64,000 nucleotides of DNA from an uncultured Paracoccaceae bacterium. GTDB taxonomy: Bacteria; Pseudomonadota; Alphaproteobacteria; Rhodobacterales; Rhodobacteraceae. A program made the position numbers and the translations under genes. The notes beneath the pieces were generated by a model, which saw nothing but the letters and a program-made list of their open reading frames with translations, made no database searches and was not told the DNA's origin. The stretch is taken from NCBI GenBank assembly GCA_934500835.1, contig CAKSTR010000012.1, positions 62,001 to 126,000 on the forward strand, in the 5' to 3' direction. How positions within the stretch are numbered: position 1 is the stretch's first letter; each line of letters starts with the position of its first letter. Of this stretch, positions 60,797 to 64,000 are shown piece by piece.

Positions 60797-61513
60797 TCAG
60801 CCGCGCAGCCAGTACCACAGGTTGAAGGCACCGATCAGAAGCGGCTGGTGGATCAGATAGATTGCCAGCGTGTGCTTGCCCGGCCATGCCAGCGCCCGGG
60901 TCAGCGGTGTTGCGGGGGCCGCAAGCCAGGACCACAGGCCGAACCGGGTCATCAGCCGGCCCGCCGCCACTCCGGCCAGCATCGGCGCGATCCAGGGAAA
61001 GAACGGCAGGAAATCGGCCGTGATCGGCTTTGCCGTGCCAAGCCCGGTCCAGATCATCCAGCCGTTGAACGCCTCTGCCTGCAAGACCAGCGGCAAGGCA
61101 AAGGCTGCCGCCGCAAGCGCCAGCGTCACGAGGGCCGGCAGCCTCAGCACGGCCAGCGCCACCAGCGAGGATACGGCGATCGAATGCAGGATGCCGTAGA
61201 AGATCGTCATCTGCGGCATGGCGATCCGGGTTGCCACCGTCACCAGCGCCGCCGCAGCGGCGATCCTTGCCAGCCGCCGCCAGAACGCGGGCCAGCGGAT
61301 GCCCCCGCCATGCGCCAGCCACAGCGACAGCCCGGCGAGAAAGATGAAACTGCCGGCGGTCGCCCGGGCATGCCACCAGAAGAAGCCGGTGACCGAGGTA
61401 TAGCGCGGGATCAGGCCGAACAGGTCCAGATCATAGGTGAAGTGATAGGCCACCATCGAGACCAGCGCCGCCGTGCGCACCAGATCCAGCCCGACCAGCC
61501 TTTCGCCCCGCAT
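60797..61513 (-). CDS. DUF1624/heparan-alpha-glucosaminide N-acetyltransferase-like membrane protein
   Basis: 238 residues, ATG 61513. Opens with RLVGLDLVRTAALVSMVAYHFTYDLDLFG, the typical start of DUF1624 proteins, then FWWHARATAGSFIFLAGLSLWLAH and about seven membrane helices, ending HTLAIYLIHQPLLIGAFN. It may transfer acyl groups to an envelope sugar; substrate unknown. Confidence 0.9.
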   Translation of the reverse strand: MRGERLVGLDLVRTAALVSMVAYHFTYDLDLFGLIPRYTSVTGFFWWHARATAGSFIFLAGLSLWLAHGGGIRWPAFWRRLARIAAAAALVTVATRIAMPQMTIFYGILHSIAVSSLVALAVLRLPALVTLALAAAAFALPLVLQAEAFNGWMIWTGLGTAKPITADFLPFFPWIAPMLAGVAAGRLMTRFGLWSWLAAPATPLTRALAWPGKHTLAIYLIHQPLLIGAFNLWYWLRG

Positions 61514-61560
61514 TGCCGCCCCCGTCCTGTCGCGGTGATCCTGCCCCGGGCAGGGGGAAA

Positions 61561-61586
61561 TGGAAAGGGCGGCCCGAAGACCGCCC
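61561..61586 (-). terminator. Intrinsic terminator of gltA
   Basis: On the minus strand GGGCGGTC-TTCG-GGCCGCCC followed by TTTCC, a UUCG-loop hairpin 21 bases after the stop. Confidence 0.85.
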
Positions 61587-61607
61587 CCTGCCAGACTGTT
61601 GGCCCGC

Positions 61608-62897
61608 TCAGCGGTTGCTCAGGTCGACGTAATCACGGCGGGGTTCGCCGATATACAGCTGACGCGGCCGGCCGATCTTCTGGTTCTTCTCGGCGATCAT
61701 CTCTTTCCACTGCGCGATCCAGCCCACGGTGCGGGAAATCGCGAAGATCGGGGTGAACATCGAGGTCGGGAAGCCCATCGCCTCAAGGATGATGCCCGAG
61801 TAGAAATCGACGTTGGGATAGAGCTTCTTCGAGACGAAGTACTCATCCTCCAGCGCGATCCGTTCAAGTTCCTTGGCGACCTTCAGCGTTTCGTTGTTGT
61901 GGATGCCCAGAAGCTCCAGCACCTCGTCGGCGGATTCCTTCATCACCATCGCGCGCGGGTCGAAGTTCTTGTAGACCCGGTGGCCGAAGCCCATCAGGCG
62001 GAACGGATCGTTCTTGTCCTTGGCCTTGGCGATATATTCGGGAATGCGGTCGACCGTGCCGATCTCGCGCAGCATCTCAAGGCAGGCCTGGTTGGCGCCG
62101 CCATGGGCCGGGCCCCAGAGGCAGGCGATGCCGGCCGCGATGCAGGCGAAGGGGTTGGCCCCCGAGGACCCCGCCAGACGCACCGTCGAGGTCGAGGCGT
62201 TCTGCTCATGGTCCGCATGCAGCATCATGATGCGGTCCATCGCCTTTTCCAGGATCGGCGAGACGACGTAATCCTCGGCCGGGACGGCAAAGCACATGTT
62301 CAGGAAGTTGCCGGCGTAGCTGAGGCTGTTCTTCGGATAGACGAAGGGCTGGCCGACCGAATATTTGTAGGCCATCGCGGCAATGGTCGGCAGTTTTGCG
62401 ACCATGCGGATCGCCGCGACCTCGCGCTGCCAGGGATCGTTGATGTCGGTCGAGTCGTGGTAGAAGGCGGCCATGGCGCCGACCACGCCGACCATCGTCG
62501 CCATCGGATGCGCATCGCGGCGGAAGCCGCGGAAGAACATGTGCATCTGTTCATGCACCATGGTGTGCCGGGTCACCCGGGCGGTGAAATCCGCCAGCTG
62601 GTCGGCGGTCGGCAGCTCTCCATAGAGGAGCAGATAGCAGACTTCCAGATGGGTCGACTTGTCGGCCAGCTGCTCGATCGGATAGCCGCGATAGAGAAGC
62701 TCTCCCTGGTCGCCGTCGATGTAGGTGATGGCGCTTTCGCAGGCTGCGGTCGAGGTGAAGCCGGGGTCAAAGGTGAAAACATCCGCGTCGCCGTAAAGCT
62801 TGCGGATGTCCAGAACATCGGGGCCGACGGTGGGGCTGAGGACGGGAAGGTCAAATTCCTTGTCGTCCAGCCTCAGAGTGGCTTTGCGGTTGGTCAT
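61608..62897 (-). CDS. gltA: Citrate synthase (type II)
   Basis: 429 residues, ATG 62897. Hallmarks: [39 protein letters not shown] N-terminal region, [20 protein letters not shown] (catalytic His region, ~262-281), [17 protein letters not shown] (~296-312), [14 protein letters not shown] (~338-351) and the catalytic Asp in NVDFYSGI (~395-402). Length and the N-terminal extension fit the Gram-negative hexameric NADH-sensitive type. It condenses oxaloacetate with acetyl-CoA. gltX lies 99 bases upstream on the same strand. Confidence 0.97.
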   Translation of the reverse strand: MTNRKATLRLDDKEFDLPVLSPTVGPDVLDIRKLYGDADVFTFDPGFTSTAACESAITYIDGDQGELLYRGYPIEQLADKSTHLEVCYLLLYGELPTADQLADFTARVTRHTMVHEQMHMFFRGFRRDAHPMATMVGVVGAMAAFYHDSTDINDPWQREVAAIRMVAKLPTIAAMAYKYSVGQPFVYPKNSLSYAGNFLNMCFAVPAEDYVVSPILEKAMDRIMMLHADHEQNASTSTVRLAGSSGANPFACIAAGIACLWGPAHGGANQACLEMLREIGTVDRIPEYIAKAKDKNDPFRLMGFGHRVYKNFDPRAMVMKESADEVLELLGIHNNETLKVAKELERIALEDEYFVSKKLYPNVDFYSGIILEAMGFPTSMFTPIFAISRTVGWIAQWKEMIAEKNQKIGRPRQLYIGEPRRDYVDLSNR

Positions 62898-62996
62898 AGT
62901 TTATGTCCCCCTACGGGCCGGCCGCGCAGATCAGGGCGGCGGGCCATTGGCCAGTGTCGGCCCCGAAGGGCCATGAAAGGCCGGCGAGGGACCACC

Positions 62997-64000
62997 TTAC
63001 GCGGCGGCGTCCGTCAGCCTTGCAATCGTCTCGTCCCGACCGATGACCAGCATCATGTCGAAAACCGAAGGTGTCGCGGTCCTGCCCGCCAGTGCCGCGC
63101 GAAGCGGCGCTGCAAGCTTGCCGAATCCGATGCCGTTTTCGCCGGCGATCTCGTTCAGGATGTGCTCGAGCGAGTCTTTCGTCCAGCTAGCATTTTGCAG
63201 GCGCGGCGTCAATGATTTCAGTATACCACGGGATACCGCATCCAGCGCCGCAGCGGCCTTTTCCTCGGGCAGGATCGGCCGGGATGCCAGGGCAAACTCA
63301 CCCTTATCAAGGAGTTCCGGGAAAGTCTTCGCGCGCTCCTTCAACACCGGCATCGCCTGCAGCAAGCGGTCACGCTGCAGGCCGGTCAGGGCGGGACGTG
63401 CTGCAGCTGCAAGGAATTCTTCGATTTCATGCAGCAGCGCGGCATCGTCGCTCATGGCAATGTGATGGCCGCAGGTGCTTTCCAGCTTCTTGAAATCCAG
63501 CCGGGCCGGCGCACGGCCGATGCCATCCAGCGAGAAAACCTTCATCGCTTCTTCGCTGGTGAAAATCTCCATATCGCCATGCGCCCAGCCAAGCCGGGTC
63601 AGATAGTTGCGCATGCCCGCGGCAGGGTAGCCCATGGCCTGATATTCCTCGACCCCGGTCGCGCCATGGCGCTTGGACAGCTTCTTGCCATCGGGACCAT
63701 GAATAAGTGGTATATGCGCCCAGACCGGAACCTCCCAGCCCATGGCGTCATAGACCATCTGTTGCCGGGCCGCGTTGTTCAGGTGATCGTCGCCCCGGAT
63801 GACATGGGTGACGCCCATGTCATGATCATCGACGACAACGGCCAGCATATAGGTCGGAGTAAGGTCCGAGCGTAACACGATCATGTCATCCAGCGTCGCG
63901 TTCTGGATCGTCACATTGCCCTGCACCTGATCGCGGATCACGGTCTGGCCATCGCGCGGCGCCTTCATGCGGATCACATAGGGCGCATCGGGGTAGCTGG
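62997..64000 (-). CDS. gltX: Glutamyl-tRNA synthetase (5' part beyond window)
   Basis: About 334 C-terminal residues are visible; the frame remains open to the right edge ([14 protein letters not shown]), so the gene starts beyond 64000. Recognisable parts are [37 protein letters not shown], the KMSKS-type [10 protein letters not shown] and the helical anticodon-binding domain. It charges tRNA(Glu). The HIGH region lies outside the window. Confidence 0.96.
   Translation of the reverse strand, partial: SYPDAPYVIRMKAPRDGQTVIRDQVQGNVTIQNATLDDMIVLRSDLTPTYMLAVVVDDHDMGVTHVIRGDDHLNNAARQQMVYDAMGWEVPVWAHIPLIHGPDGKKLSKRHGATGVEEYQAMGYPAAGMRNYLTRLGWAHGDMEIFTSEEAMKVFSLDGIGRAPARLDFKKLESTCGHHIAMSDDAALLHEIEEFLAAAARPALTGLQRDRLLQAMPVLKERAKTFPELLDKGEFALASRPILPEEKAAAALDAVSRGILKSLTPRLQNASWTKDSLEHILNEIAGENGIGFGKLAAPLRAALAGRTATPSVFDMMLVIGRDETIARLTDAAA

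Overview
The window is high-GC DNA with tight ATGA/GTGA-type gene overlaps, full Shine-Dalgarno sites and protein families typical of alphaproteobacteria. The aerobic cobaltochelatase pair CobS/CobT, gentisate-type and CoA-thioester aromatic metabolism, and dispersed GGATATTT-tailed intergenic repeats point to the Rhodobacteraceae/Paracoccaceae. It is ordinary chromosome. I see no prophage, insertion sequence, CRISPR array or rRNA, and one tRNA gene (CAU anticodon).

Layout. (1) 1-5605: a metal-uptake cassette. A TonB-dependent receptor (minus strand, running off the left edge) is divergent from an operon of DUF2478 protein, molbindin (Mop), TrmO/TsaA-family protein and a FecBCD/BtuFCD-type ABC transporter. 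Two matching 22-bp palindromes lie in the divergent promoter. The Mop and DUF2478 proteins suggest a molybdate/tungstate-type (possibly metallophore-bound) cargo rather than iron or B12. (2) 5626-8348: an APC permease and a nitrilase. (3) 8363-26291: a large aromatic-acid catabolic locus. On the minus strand are gentisate 1,2-dioxygenase plus an FAH-family hydrolase, and 3-hydroxyacyl-CoA dehydrogenase plus thiolase. Divergent on the plus strand are a two-domain 2-aminobenzoyl-CoA monooxygenase/reductase-like flavoprotein, SDR, MarR regulator, enoyl-CoA hydratase, acyl-CoA dehydrogenase, cupin, hotdog thioesterase, RidA-like protein, aryl-CoA ligase and a complete Liv-type ABC importer. Together they read as uptake, CoA activation, oxygenation/reduction and beta-oxidation of anthranilate or a related 2-substituted benzoate, with a possible side exit through gentisate.

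(4) 26453-31266: tRNA, purMN, DUF454 protein, RNase D, a lipoprotein and SufE. (5) 31263-38648: M24 aminopeptidase, CobT, FMN reductase, a tiny Cys-rich lipoprotein, CobS, a PPOX-like protein, a J-domain protein and BolA. (6) 38893-49963: malate synthase G, an ArsR/SRPBCC operon, aminopeptidase N, a small membrane protein, a lytic transglycosylase-like lipoprotein, a hypothetical protein, GatB and a DUF4177-like protein. (7) 49968-56717: HisC-like aminotransferase, a secreted protein, ValS, VOC and DUF1428 proteins and an HxlR regulator. (8) 56800-64000: Lrp/AsnC regulator, ornithine/lysine decarboxylase, DUF2235 protein, N-carbamoylputrescine amidase, an acyltransferase-like membrane protein, citrate synthase and glutamyl-tRNA synthetase (running off the right edge).

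Two families of short dispersed palindromic repeats punctuate the region. One is a G/C hairpin followed by a GGATATTT...AGAAAATGAGG tail, which forms tail-to-tail hairpins between convergent genes. The other is a small TTTTCGACGAAAA hairpin at gene 3' ends. All assignments come from reading the sequence; no database search was run.
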